From contig JAFZWQ010000012.1 of NCBI GenBank assembly GCA_017617235.1, forward strand, positions 1-64,000: a DNA stretch of 64,000 nucleotides. The letters are read 5' to 3'. Of this stretch, positions 9,110 through 17,739 are shown one piece after another. The DNA comes from Bacteroidaceae bacterium. Lineage in GTDB: Bacteria; Bacteroidota; Bacteroidia; Bacteroidales; Bacteroidaceae. Both the position numbers and the translations under genes were made by a program. The notes beneath the pieces are model-generated. The model ran no database searches. It was not told the DNA's origin and saw nothing but the letters and a program-made list of their open reading frames with translations. Numbering within the stretch: the first letter of the stretch is position 1; each line of letters opens with the position of its first letter.

Positions 9110-9113
9110 AAAA
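9091..9113. repeat. GTGAAAA tandem repeat over a gene junction
   Basis: Three tandem GTGAAAA units span the end of the macroglobulin gene and supply its stop codon. The same family occurs inverted at 49118-49148. Confidence 0.7.
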
Positions 9114-9122
9114 TTAATGGTT

Positions 9123-10145
9123 ATGAAAAGCCCCATTCGTCCTCTTAGCCTCATAGGCCTTATGAGCCTTATATGCCTTATAGGTATCTTCTCATCCTGT
9201 GAAGAGAAAAAAGACACAGTCCGGTTGGCAGAGTCGAAGGGCCAACCAGCTGAACTGCTGGTGGTTGCCCCGTCGAAGATGCTACATGGAGAGTATGCCG
9301 ATTCATTGAATTCGGTGGTGGATTGCGATGCTCCGGGTTTGGGGTCAACGGAGCGCATATTCCGCACGATGACCATCGGAACTAAGGGCTATGAAAAGAT
9401 TTATAAGTTGATGCATAGTCAGTTGCTCATCGAGATTGACCCAGCACAAAAAGAAACAGTGATGGGGGTGGCTCACGATGTTTATGCCCGTCCGCAGTTA
9501 CAAGTCTTGATAAAGGGCGCCTCGGAAAAGGATGTATCCCAGTTCTTGAGCGAGAATCGAGAACGTATTCAGCGTATGTTTCTGGACTTCCAACTCGACC
9601 GCTATGCCCAGTTCCTGGAGAAAAAGTATAGTAAGAAAGCTAGCAAAGCTCTGACCCAATTGGGTTATGATGTGCATTTGCCTTCCGACATTGGTTCTGC
9701 TAAACCTGGTAAGAATTTCCTGTGGGCTTCGTCGAACCGTGGTGGTGACAAGGATATCAACTTCGTTTTCTACACCTATCCTTGGAATGGTGAAAGCATA
9801 GCAGATACGGCTTTGTTTGTCGCAAAGCGTGATTCGGTCCTGAAGGCCAATATCCCGGGCAGTCTGCCTGATCAGTGGGTCGTAACTACGCGCGGCGAGA
9901 CTGGAACTCCTGTGTTGTGGCCTGCATTGCGCAAGATTGCAGGCAAGGAACAATACGAAGTACGTGGCCTATGGGAGATGAAGAATGGTTTCATGGGCGG
10001 CCCCTTCGTATCGTTGGTAAGCATTGATAGCGTTGCCCGTAAGGTGGTGGTGACGGAGAGTTTTGTATTCTCCCCCAACTCATCAAAGCGCGACCTACTG
10101 CGTTCGGTAGAAGCCGGCTTGCGCACTTTACGTAAAAAACACTAG
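9123..10145 (+). CDS. DUF4837 family lipoprotein
   Basis: A lipoprotein of about 340 residues that resembles the Bacteroidetes DUF4837 family; function unknown. I place the start at the ATG at 9123, which gives MKSPIRPLSLIG and a lipobox ending FSSC. In-frame alternatives are GTG 9099 and ATG 9117. After the lipid anchor come the segments LAESKGQPAELLVVAP and, in the middle, a Trp/Gly-rich beta region (FLWASSNRGGDKDINFVFY). The hydrophobic core of the signal peptide is encoded by a degenerate tandem repeat (CCTTATAGG-like units, 9137-9186). It overlaps or abuts the macroglobulin gene, so co-transcription is likely. Confidence 0.75.
   Translation: MKSPIRPLSLIGLMSLICLIGIFSSCEEKKDTVRLAESKGQPAELLVVAPSKMLHGEYADSLNSVVDCDAPGLGSTERIFRTMTIGTKGYEKIYKLMHSQLLIEIDPAQKETVMGVAHDVYARPQLQVLIKGASEKDVSQFLSENRERIQRMFLDFQLDRYAQFLEKKYSKKASKALTQLGYDVHLPSDIGSAKPGKNFLWASSNRGGDKDINFVFYTYPWNGESIADTALFVAKRDSVLKANIPGSLPDQWVVTTRGETGTPVLWPALRKIAGKEQYEVRGLWEMKNGFMGGPFVSLVSIDSVARKVVVTESFVFSPNSSKRDLLRSVEAGLRTLRKKH
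9137..9186. repeat. CCTTATAGG-type short tandem repeat in a signal peptide
   Basis: Degenerate tandem units (CCTCATAGG, CCTTATGAG, CCTTATATG, CCTTATAGG) occupy the signal-peptide codons of the DUF4837 lipoprotein. The same family, non-coding, fills 18321-18365 between padR and the next gene. Confidence 0.7.
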
Positions 10146-10235
10146 TGTTTTTAGCATGGGATTGAGATTTTTTACCTTTGAACCCTTTTCAAGAACCGAA
10201 GATAGGCTTCATCTTGGAAATAAAAGAATAAATTC

Positions 10236-10266
10236 TTTGTATTTCGCTCGATTTGCACTATCTTTG
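10236..10266 (+). promoter_or_regulatory. typA promoter
   Basis: A very good Bacteroidetes promoter: TTTG at 10236-10239, 19 bp spacer, TATCTTTG at 10259-10266. The start codon is 21 bp downstream of the -7 element. Confidence 0.75.
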
Positions 10267-10287
10267 TGCCCGATTTAAAAGAAACCC

Positions 10288-12093
10288 ATGCAAGATATTC
10301 GAAATATTGCCATTATTGCCCACGTCGACCACGGAAAGACGACGTTGGTGGACAAGATGCTGATGGAAGGAAATCTCTTCCGCGACAACCAGCAGACCGG
10401 TGAACTGATGCTCGATAACAACGAACTGGAACGCGAACGCGGTATCACCATCCTTTCCAAGAACGTCAGCATCAACTACAAAGGTACAAAGATTAACATC
10501 ATAGACACTCCGGGTCACTCGGACTTTGGCGGTGAGGTGGAGCGTGTATTGAACATGGCCGATGGTTGTTTGCTGTTGGTGGATGCCTTTGAGGGGCCCA
10601 TGCCTCAGACGCGTTTTGTGCTGCGCAAGGCCCTGGAGATAGGCCTAAAGCCTATCGTGGTGGTGAACAAAGTGGACAAGTTGAACTGTCGTCCCGAAGA
10701 GGTGTACGAGATGGTCTTCGACCTGATGTTCGACCTAAATGCCACCGAGGAACAGCTCGATTTCCCTGTCATCTACGGCTCTGCCAAGAATGGTTGGATG
10801 GGTCCCGACTATTCGAATCCCACTACCGATATCAAGTATTTGCTCGACCAGATTCTAGAACACATTCCTGCTCCTGAGCAGTTGGATGGCACCCCGCAGA
10901 TGCTCATTACCTCGCTTGACTATTCGATTTATACAGGCCGCATCGCTGTGGGCCGCGTGCATCGTGGCACCATCCGCGAAGGCATGAACATCACCATCGC
11001 CCATCGCGACGGTACGTTGGAGAAAACGAAAATCAAGGAACTGCATACCTTCACAGGTATGGGACAGGCAAAGATTCAAGAAGTGTCGAGTGGCGATATC
11101 TGTGCCATCATTGGCTTGGAACACTTCGAGATTGGTGACACCATTTGCGATTTCGAGAATCCCGAACCGCTGCCTCCCATCAGCATCGACGAACCCACGA
11201 TGTCAATGCTCTTCACCATCAATGACTCGCCCTTCTTCGGTAAAGAGGGTAAATACTGCACCAGCCGTCATATTGGTGAACGTCTGGCGAAGGAACTGGA
11301 GAAGAATCTGGCTTTGCGCGTAGAGCAGCCCGAGGGTTACAATGACCGTTGGATCGTTTCCGGACGTGGTGTGCTGCACCTCTCCGTGCTCATCGAGACT
11401 ATGCGTCGCGAAGGGTACGAACTGCAGGTGGGTCAGCCGCAGGTAATCTACAAGGAAATCGACGGTGTGAAGTGTGAACCTATCGAGGAAATGACCATCA
11501 ACGTGCCCGAGGAGTTCTCTTCGAAGATGATTGATATGGTGACTCGTCGTAAGGGCGAGATGACCAGTATGGAGACGCAGGGCTCGCGTGTCAACATCGA
11601 GTTCAATATTCCTTCTCGTGGCATCATCGGTCTGCGTACCAATGTACTGACAGCCTCTCAGGGCGAGGCCATCATGGCACACCGCTACAAAGAATACCAA
11701 CCCTACAAGGGCGACATCCAGCGTCGTGTCAACGGTTCCATGATTGCCCTCGAGAGCGGAACGGCCTATGCCTACGCCATCAACAATCTGCAGGATCGCG
11801 GTTCGTTCTTCATTGATCCGCAGGACCAGGTGTATGCTGGACAGGTGGTGGGTGAACATGTCCACGAGAACGACCTCGTGGTGAATGTCTGCAAAGCTAA
11901 GCAACTCACCAACATGCGTGCATCCGGCTCTGACGAGAAGGTGCGTATCATTCCACCCATCGTCTTCTCGCTGGAGGAAGCCCTTGAGTATATCAAGGAA
12001 GATGAGTACGTGGAGGTCACGCCCAAGTCGATGCGCTTGCGCAAAATTATTCTCGACCATCTGGAACGCAAACGCGCCGGTCGCAAGGAGTAA
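10288..12093 (+). CDS. typA: Ribosome-associated GTPase TypA/BipA
   Basis: A 601-residue translational GTPase that acts on the 50S ribosome in assembly and stress adaptation. All G motifs are present: AHVDHGKTTL (G1), RERGITI (G2), DTPGHSDF (G3), NKVD (G4) and GSAKNGW (G5). EF-G-like domains II, III and V follow, then the TypA-specific C-terminal domain with GSDEKVRIIPP and SMRLRKIILD. Length and order are canonical. It is monocistronic and convergent with the legumain-type operon, with only 26 bases between the stops and no clear hairpin there. Confidence 0.97.
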   Translation: MQDIRNIAIIAHVDHGKTTLVDKMLMEGNLFRDNQQTGELMLDNNELERERGITILSKNVSINYKGTKINIIDTPGHSDFGGEVERVLNMADGCLLLVDAFEGPMPQTRFVLRKALEIGLKPIVVVNKVDKLNCRPEEVYEMVFDLMFDLNATEEQLDFPVIYGSAKNGWMGPDYSNPTTDIKYLLDQILEHIPAPEQLDGTPQMLITSLDYSIYTGRIAVGRVHRGTIREGMNITIAHRDGTLEKTKIKELHTFTGMGQAKIQEVSSGDICAIIGLEHFEIGDTICDFENPEPLPPISIDEPTMSMLFTINDSPFFGKEGKYCTSRHIGERLAKELEKNLALRVEQPEGYNDRWIVSGRGVLHLSVLIETMRREGYELQVGQPQVIYKEIDGVKCEPIEEMTINVPEEFSSKMIDMVTRRKGEMTSMETQGSRVNIEFNIPSRGIIGLRTNVLTASQGEAIMAHRYKEYQPYKGDIQRRVNGSMIALESGTAYAYAINNLQDRGSFFIDPQDQVYAGQVVGEHVHENDLVVNVCKAKQLTNMRASGSDEKVRIIPPIVFSLEEALEYIKEDEYVEVTPKSMRLRKIILDHLERKRAGRKE

Positions 12094-12119
12094 AAAACAG
12101 GTCGGAAAATCCTTTATCC

Positions 12120-14186
12120 TTATTTAAGGTATTCCTCCATCGAATCGAGGTAGATATCACCGTAGTTCGATGCGTTGTAAACCATTACGTGACTACCAAC
12201 GGTGTTGATGAACAGACGGTAGTAGAGGTCGCGCATGGAAATATCTGGTGAATTTGTGATGCAGTCCTGCAACGTAGCTGTGAAGCGGTTTGACATCCAT
12301 ACGTTCAGGTCGGTAGAGTAGATGTCGGCTTTCGAGGTCTCCGTTGGACTGGCGGCTGTGAATGCTAATACACCGGGGAATCCCTCTGCGGCTTTCATTA
12401 CACTGCCCGAATAGCATGCTTCGATAAGGCAAAGAAGTTTGCGGTAATGTCCGTTCATGGCAGCAAAGGTTTGCTGTGCCAATTCCGTAGTGAAGCCTTC
12501 TTCGCGGTCGAGCCATATCATCTGCCCTGGTGAACCGTGACCGCTCCAGAAAATAAGTACGTTGTCGTCCGAGTCACCCTGAATAACGTGGGGAAGGCGC
12601 TCGCTCTTTTCACCACACAATATATGGGTAATATCTTCCGGCTCCAAGCTGGATGTCTTGTAGTCGATAACGACATCTTTATAAACATTCGGAGCATCTT
12701 CTTCCGTCCGCACTTTTATGACTCCCGGTTGGGGATTCTTGGGGTTGTTGGCGATGTCGTCCTCCATAATGAGTACGATGTGGTCGTCATCATATCCTTG
12801 TTGACGCAATATCTGGTACATTTGCAGTACATCGGCCTGGTGACGGTAATTCTTCCATCCGTTGCTGGCTGCCACTAATAACGCCCATTTTTTGTCGAGT
12901 TCGGGATAGGTGATGCTGCTGCCCTCATCCTTGAAATCCTGCATCTGTTCTGCCTTCCAGCTCCATGCACCTAGTGTGGGGTCGGTACGGTGACTTCCAG
13001 TCGAAGATATGTAGTCGAGGATAATGAACCGTCCCTGATAGAGCATGTAATGGTAGTAGGTAGTAGAGAGTACGTTGGTGTACACCACATGGTCGAACTC
13101 GATGGGACCACAGGCTCCTGCAATACCCGATGTGGCTACCTCTTTTAAGAACGTATTGATGGGGGCTTCTTCATCTGCGTTCAGCTGATTGATAAGTGCC
13201 CAGCCGAGCATGATGATGGCATCGTAAATCTGTGGTTCACCATGTGATGGTTGTGAACCATATTTAATTTCGTAAAGGATGTCAAAACCGGATTCAGGTG
13301 CCGCTCCGAAGGTTACTCCTTCGATTCCTTCAACTTCGGAACCGAAGCGCTCAATCAGTTCTTCACCATAGGCTGTATCGCTGTATAGACGACGCGAGCG
13401 GCTATTGGCTTTGCGGAATGCATTTTCCATCGTTGCCACATCTTTGGTGGCGTTTGATACGCAAATTACTACATCGGCATCGCCGTGTGCTGCTTCATCG
13501 GCAGATTGTTCCAATGTCTCGGGACGAAAATCGTAAATAGCTTTCACCTCCAATCCTAACTCCTCAGCCTGGAATCCCAACCAGTCTACAAAGGTCTTCC
13601 CATAAAGCGTTTCGCCATTGGCTAGCAGTGAAACGCTTTTTGCCCCATAGAAAAGGGCACGCGAAAGTAGGACTTCGCACTGCGTGATGTCTGTTTCGAC
13701 CATGGCCCACAATGAACCGGTTCCGGCATAGGCACGTACCAACTCGTTTGTGGTGGCAATGGTAAAGAATGGTTTCCTGGCTCTGCATAGCGGGCTTGCC
13801 AGCTTGGCTGCATCGGCACTGTATTTACCACCGATTACAGCGACAATTTCATCGCGGCTCGCCAGCTCTTCGCCTAATTTGTCCAGATCTACCGTTTCTT
13901 CGTCGTACCACTCGAACTCCATTTTAATCAACTGGGGATCGGGCTTGCCTGGGTCGTTCAGGATGTTTTGTTTCTGTACGTCCTGTATGCCAGCGGATGC
14001 CATTTGTACGGTTTGTTCCCAGTGCAATTGCTGTCCATAGCTCATGGGCAATACCATGGCAATCTTACGTATCTGCCAGTCGATATGTTCTTCGGGCTTC
14101 TCCTCGTTCTCGTTGTTGTCGGCGCACGAAACGAAGAGGCTGATGGCACAAAGTGCGATGAATATCAGCTTCTTATTTTTGATCAT
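12120..14186 (-). CDS. Lipoprotein: type-1 periplasmic-binding domain fused to legumain-like (C13) cysteine peptidase
   Basis: A 688-residue lipoprotein (lipobox SLFVSC). Residues ~40-400 have the look of a receptor-family type-1 periplasmic-binding fold (IRKIAMVLPMS, IVAVIGGKYSADAAKLASPL, VSLLANGETLYGKTFVDWL). From W434 the sequence switches to a clear legumain/C13 peptidase: WALLVAASNGWKNYRHQAD contains the catalytic Asn (N442), the catalytic His is H550 in SGHGSPG, and the catalytic Cys is C591 in EACYSGS. The His-Cys spacing of 41 equals that of animal legumains as I remember them. The known family cleaves after Asn/Asp or acts as a transpeptidase. The inference is a ligand-sensing, envelope-anchored protease. 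It overlaps the next upstream gene by 14 nt. Confidence 0.82.
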   Translation of the reverse strand: MIKNKKLIFIALCAISLFVSCADNNENEEKPEEHIDWQIRKIAMVLPMSYGQQLHWEQTVQMASAGIQDVQKQNILNDPGKPDPQLIKMEFEWYDEETVDLDKLGEELASRDEIVAVIGGKYSADAAKLASPLCRARKPFFTIATTNELVRAYAGTGSLWAMVETDITQCEVLLSRALFYGAKSVSLLANGETLYGKTFVDWLGFQAEELGLEVKAIYDFRPETLEQSADEAAHGDADVVICVSNATKDVATMENAFRKANSRSRRLYSDTAYGEELIERFGSEVEGIEGVTFGAAPESGFDILYEIKYGSQPSHGEPQIYDAIIMLGWALINQLNADEEAPINTFLKEVATSGIAGACGPIEFDHVVYTNVLSTTYYHYMLYQGRFIILDYISSTGSHRTDPTLGAWSWKAEQMQDFKDEGSSITYPELDKKWALLVAASNGWKNYRHQADVLQMYQILRQQGYDDDHIVLIMEDDIANNPKNPQPGVIKVRTEEDAPNVYKDVVIDYKTSSLEPEDITHILCGEKSERLPHVIQGDSDDNVLIFWSGHGSPGQMIWLDREEGFTTELAQQTFAAMNGHYRKLLCLIEACYSGSVMKAAEGFPGVLAFTAASPTETSKADIYSTDLNVWMSNRFTATLQDCITNSPDISMRDLYYRLFINTVGSHVMVYNASNYGDIYLDSMEEYLK

Positions 14187-15237
14187 TCGCGTGTTCTTTC
14201 TCTTTCTTGATAGCTTCTTGTCTCAGGGCATCAACTTGTTCCTTCAACTCTTTGCTATATCGGTCGGCAATTTGCCAGTCGATGTATCCGCTTTCCATGC
14301 CAAAATGTTGGTAACGTGGAACTTCGACCTTGTTATACCAATTTAGCAGATAGTCGTGGAGCACCAAGTCGATGCGCTTTACCATCGAACCTACGATGAG
14401 GGTGGAGTAGGGACTTTGATCGATGTCCATTCCGGCTGTGTAGATGCCACATTCAGGAAATTCGCGCAGGTAACGGTAAATGCCCATGTTCGACCCACCG
14501 GATATGGAATAGATGAAGTCGTATTTTCCGTCATATTCGTACATCTTTTGGTAGGTTTCGGTAGGCATGCCGTATCCTCTCCAGTCCATAGCAATGGCAC
14601 CTACATCCACTGTCGCATTTTCTCCGGCAGCCAGTTTGAATCCGTCTACGAATCCGTCGCGTCCGTCGAAGGTGGTGGCGTTATCTCCATTTCCCAGCAG
14701 CACGAGTGGTTTCTGACATCCCAGAAGTTGTGCCGTTCGACCAGCAAGCCACGAAGCTCCGTACATGCTGAAGTCGAAGGTGCGTATTTGTTCCGTCTCG
14801 TCTCCATTGTCTTGAGCCTCGAATGCCAGTATTGAACGGTTGATGTCTAATTGGGTATCGCCAAGCAATCCTCGTGCAATGTCGGCATATTCCGACGATG
14901 CCAAAATCAACAACTTGCGGGGGATGTTCCCCTCTTCGTCAGACGGCTCGTCCAGGGTTTCCAGCCAGTACTGGGTCAGGAATGCCACATCTTCCAGGTC
15001 GTTTGGTGTAATGAACATGATGTTTACGTCCTGTTCGTGTTCGTTCAACATCAGTTCAATGCCACGCAGTATCTGGTCGTTGTAACAGCCGTCTCCCAAA
15101 CCGTCGGGCGAGAAGATGACCATCATCTCGGGCATGATGTGCTTGGTATCGTCCTGCTCTGGTTCGTCTTCAGAACAGGAACACAATACTGCCATTCCAA
15201 GCAGTATCCAAAGGAGAGGCTTCCGCAGCAGATTCAT
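14173..15237 (-). CDS. Lipoprotein with type-1 periplasmic-binding (BMP/sugar-binding-like) fold
   Basis: A 354-residue lipoprotein (lipobox VLCSC at residues 18-22). The segments MMVIFSPDGLGDGCYNDQI, RTFDFSMYGASWLAGRTAQ, VLLGNGDNATTFDGRDGFVDG and YDFIYSISGGSNMGIYRYL follow the pattern of BMP/PnrA-type and type-1 sugar-binding proteins. No ABC permease or ATPase gene is nearby, so uptake is unlikely; ligand sensing is an inference. It is the middle gene of a three-gene operon: 3 bp after the zinc-ribbon lipoprotein and overlapping the peptidase lipoprotein by 14 nt. The C-terminus is a charged helix (KEKEHANDQK). Confidence 0.75.
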   Translation of the reverse strand: MNLLRKPLLWILLGMAVLCSCSEDEPEQDDTKHIMPEMMVIFSPDGLGDGCYNDQILRGIELMLNEHEQDVNIMFITPNDLEDVAFLTQYWLETLDEPSDEEGNIPRKLLILASSEYADIARGLLGDTQLDINRSILAFEAQDNGDETEQIRTFDFSMYGASWLAGRTAQLLGCQKPLVLLGNGDNATTFDGRDGFVDGFKLAAGENATVDVGAIAMDWRGYGMPTETYQKMYEYDGKYDFIYSISGGSNMGIYRYLREFPECGIYTAGMDIDQSPYSTLIVGSMVKRIDLVLHDYLLNWYNKVEVPRYQHFGMESGYIDWQIADRYSKELKEQVDALRQEAIKKEKEHANDQK

Positions 15238-15240
15238 CGA

Positions 15241-16194
15241 TTATGCGGGGTGCTGGGCTGTCCAGGGGCACTTGGAACTTGCGCCCATCCATGTCCTACC
15301 GCAGATGGGGCACTTCTGATAGGTACCCTGACCGTTTTCATCGTTGTCTGCCCAAATGTCCAGTGTGAAGGGCTTGATGGTTTCTACGTTGAAGGTTACG
15401 GTGAAGAAAATACCATTTTCACCTGGGGCAACCTTGATAGAACCGTTGCCGTTATCCAGCACGCGAGTAAAGTTACCGCCATTATAGTCGCTACCAACGT
15501 ATAACTTTACTAAATCCAGAGCTGCTGCACGGTCTTCTACGCCGATTCTGTATAAACCGTCTACGTTCGGGTCTTCATCAAAAATGAGATTGCCCTGTAA
15601 GTCTAACACCATTTCTTTAACTTCTGCAACTTCATCTTCACCTTCGAAATCATAGGCGATGGAAATATTGGTCGAACCACATCTGATGCATGCCTTAGTC
15701 ATGGGACCACTTGTCCAATTCATTGAGCATTTGTTACAATGGATATAGCAGATAACCTTATGGTTTACACCGTTCTCGTCTTCAAGACGCTCGCTCTGAA
15801 CAATATTCAAACGGAACGACTTGATATCTTTTATGGCAAAGAGGATACTGGTGAAAACACCTTCTGTTTCGCCATCGGTAGCAGTGATGCTTCCCATGCC
15901 GTCGGGCAGGGTGCGGGTCTTCTGACCACCAGCATAATTTTTAACATCGAGGTATTTACCTGCAATTTCCAATGCATTCTCGCGATTGCTTACGCCTACT
16001 TCGTACACACCATCCTTCTCGTTATAGAGGAATGCGGGTGTTCCGTCTTCGTCCAGCAACATGTTTTTAAGCTCAGTTACTGCAGCATTACCCTCTGAAT
16101 TATTCTCATCGTCACTGCAAGCAGTAAAACTAAAACCTACGCCCATCAGCATTACCAATGCTGCAACGGCAAAAAAGAATTTTTTAGTATTCAT
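15241..16194 (-). CDS. Lipoprotein with duplicated domain and two zinc ribbons
   Basis: A 317-residue lipoprotein (lipobox SFTAC). The protein is an internal duplication. Each half starts with an ELKNMLLDEDG / EVKEMVLDLQG segment, then a VSNRENALEIAGKYL / VEDRAAALDLVKLYV helix, then a beta region (SFRLNIV / PFTLDIW). Each half ends in a Cys cluster: C-x2-C..C-x2-C after KVICYIHC and C-x2-C..C near YQKCPICGRTW. These look like zinc ribbons, which is odd for an exported protein of an anaerobe. No known family recognised. It is the first gene of the operon and has a consensus promoter. Confidence 0.7.
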   Translation of the reverse strand: MNTKKFFFAVAALVMLMGVGFSFTACSDDENNSEGNAAVTELKNMLLDEDGTPAFLYNEKDGVYEVGVSNRENALEIAGKYLDVKNYAGGQKTRTLPDGMGSITATDGETEGVFTSILFAIKDIKSFRLNIVQSERLEDENGVNHKVICYIHCNKCSMNWTSGPMTKACIRCGSTNISIAYDFEGEDEVAEVKEMVLDLQGNLIFDEDPNVDGLYRIGVEDRAAALDLVKLYVGSDYNGGNFTRVLDNGNGSIKVAPGENGIFFTVTFNVETIKPFTLDIWADNDENGQGTYQKCPICGRTWMGASSKCPWTAQHPA

Positions 16195-16233
16195 ATTATT
16201 TTAATTTTGAAAAAATTACTCCTATATCGCGAG

Positions 16234-16264
16234 CAAAGTTACAAATTTCAATTGACCTTTCAAA
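16234..16264 (-). promoter_or_regulatory. Promoter of the lipoprotein/legumain operon
   Basis: Minus strand: TTTG (plus 16261-16264), exactly 19 bp spacer, TAACTTTG (plus 16234-16241), about 40 bp before the first ATG. This is full consensus for the Bacteroidetes housekeeping sigma factor. Confidence 0.75.
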
Positions 16265-16363
16265 GAAATTGTACGTTTTTATACATTTTCTCAATAATAA
16301 AAGCCCTAAAAGTACGTTAAATTATGGAAAATTGGTACAAAATGTTGCGGAGATAAAAAAACT

Positions 16364-16379
16364 GTTGTAATTTTACAAC
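16364..16379. promoter_or_regulatory. 16-bp palindrome before glf
   Basis: GTTGTAA-TT-TTACAAC is a perfect palindrome 27 bp upstream of the glf ATG. It contains TAATTTTA, one base off the TAnnTTTG -7 element, so it may be an operator overlapping the glf promoter. Confidence 0.4.
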
Positions 16380-16406
16380 AAGTAGAAAGAACAATGCAAG
16401 GAAGAT

Positions 16407-17543
16407 ATGGAAAAGCTTTATGATTATCTGATAGTGGGATCGGGGTTGATGGGGGCCACTTTTGCCCATCTAGCCCACAAGGCCGGACGGCGTTGCCTGG
16501 TCGTGGAACGTCGCAGTCACACCGGAGGTAATGTCCATTGCGAGGAGGTGGCTGGTATCAATGTTCATCAGTACGGGGCGCATATCCTGCACACGGCAAA
16601 TAAGGTGGTGTGGGATTTCGTGAACCATATTGCTCCCTGCAACCGTTATACCAACTGTCCTGTGGCAAATTACAAGGGGAAGCTCTTTAACCTTCCTTTC
16701 AACATGAATACTTTCTACCAGATGTGGGGTGTTACTACTCCGGCAGAGGCTCAAGCAAAGATTGCAGAACAATGTGCCGAGGCACGCCGCATGCTCGATG
16801 GTCGTGAACCAGCTAACCTTGAAGAGCAGGCCAAATTGCTGGTGGGCGACGATATCTATGAGTGTCTCATCAAAGGCTATACCGAAAAACAATGGGGACG
16901 TTCGTGTACGGAATTGCCGGCATTCATCATCAAGCGTCTGCCCGTTCGCCTGGTATTCGACAATAACTATTTCAATGACCCCTATCAAGGAATCCCCATC
17001 GGTGGATATAACCGCCTGATTGATGGGCTCTTGGAGGGCATTGAGGTACGTACCGATGTCGATTTTCTGAAGCATCGTCAAGAACTTACGTCTCAGGCTT
17101 CGCGCATCGTCTATACGGGTCCTATTGATGCCTATTTCGACTATCGTTTGGGGCATCTTGCCTATCGCACCGTGCGCTTCGAGACCGAGGTCCTCGAACA
17201 GTCTAATTATCAGGGTAATGCCGTCGTGAATTACACCGAGCGCGAAGTACCCTATACGCGCATCATCGAACACAAGCATTTCGAATCCTTCGGTGCTGCT
17301 GTCGACCAGAATCCGCAGACTGTCATCAGCCGTGAGTATAGCACCGAGTGGACACCTGGCATGGAGCCCTATTATCCTGTAAACGACGAGCAGAACAGCC
17401 GATTGCTGGCTGAATATCAGGCGTTGGCGGCGAAGGAGGAGAATGTCATTTTTGCCGGTCGATTGGCTGAATATCGCTACTATGACATGGCTCCAACCAT
17501 CGAACGGGCCATGCAACTTTGGGCTTCCGAATCTGCCCGTTAA
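16407..17543 (+). CDS. glf: UDP-galactopyranose mutase
   Basis: A 378-residue flavoenzyme that interconverts UDP-galactopyranose and UDP-galactofuranose for surface polysaccharide. It has the N-terminal FAD dinucleotide-binding motif (VGSGLMGATFAHLA with the acidic VVERR end), the conserved HIGGN-type loop seen as SHTGGNVHCE, YGAHILHT, the GYTEKQWG motif, and the C-terminal FAGRLAEYRYYDM with the substrate-contacting Arg/Tyr. The length is typical. It stands alone, without a polysaccharide cluster around it, and is followed by a strong hairpin at 17571-17596. Confidence 0.95.
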   Translation: MEKLYDYLIVGSGLMGATFAHLAHKAGRRCLVVERRSHTGGNVHCEEVAGINVHQYGAHILHTANKVVWDFVNHIAPCNRYTNCPVANYKGKLFNLPFNMNTFYQMWGVTTPAEAQAKIAEQCAEARRMLDGREPANLEEQAKLLVGDDIYECLIKGYTEKQWGRSCTELPAFIIKRLPVRLVFDNNYFNDPYQGIPIGGYNRLIDGLLEGIEVRTDVDFLKHRQELTSQASRIVYTGPIDAYFDYRLGHLAYRTVRFETEVLEQSNYQGNAVVNYTEREVPYTRIIEHKHFESFGAAVDQNPQTVISREYSTEWTPGMEPYYPVNDEQNSRLLAEYQALAAKEENVIFAGRLAEYRYYDMAPTIERAMQLWASESAR

Positions 17544-17570
17544 TCTCTTTCAACCCTAAGAATATTGATA

Positions 17571-17596
17571 AGGCTCATGCGTTTGCGCGTGGGCCT
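17571..17596 (+). terminator. Terminator after glf
   Basis: An 11-bp stem (AGGCTCATGCG / CGCGTGGGCCT with G-U pairs) and a TTTG loop lie 28 bp after the glf stop, followed by a T-rich tract. Confidence 0.6.
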
Positions 17597-17653
17597 GTTT
17601 CCTATTTATAACCTCGTCTTGATAAGAAAATTGCGAAAAATATAGTACTATGT

Positions 17654-17685
17654 ATTGCAAGGTATTATATTTTTGCTTAACTTTG
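17654..17685 (+). promoter_or_regulatory. Promoter of the pspC/padR cluster
   Basis: ATTG (17654-17657), 20 bp spacer, TAACTTTG (17678-17685). The first ATG is 55 bp downstream. Confidence 0.6.
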
Positions 17686-17739
17686 CATCGTGAAGCCATA
17701 AAATGGACATTGTATAACCTTATAAAAAGTAAAAGAACT

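Noticed and set aside
12120-15237. ABC-transporter binding proteins
   Set aside because: Two binding-protein folds but no permease or ATPase gene nearby, and one is fused to a peptidase; import is not supported.
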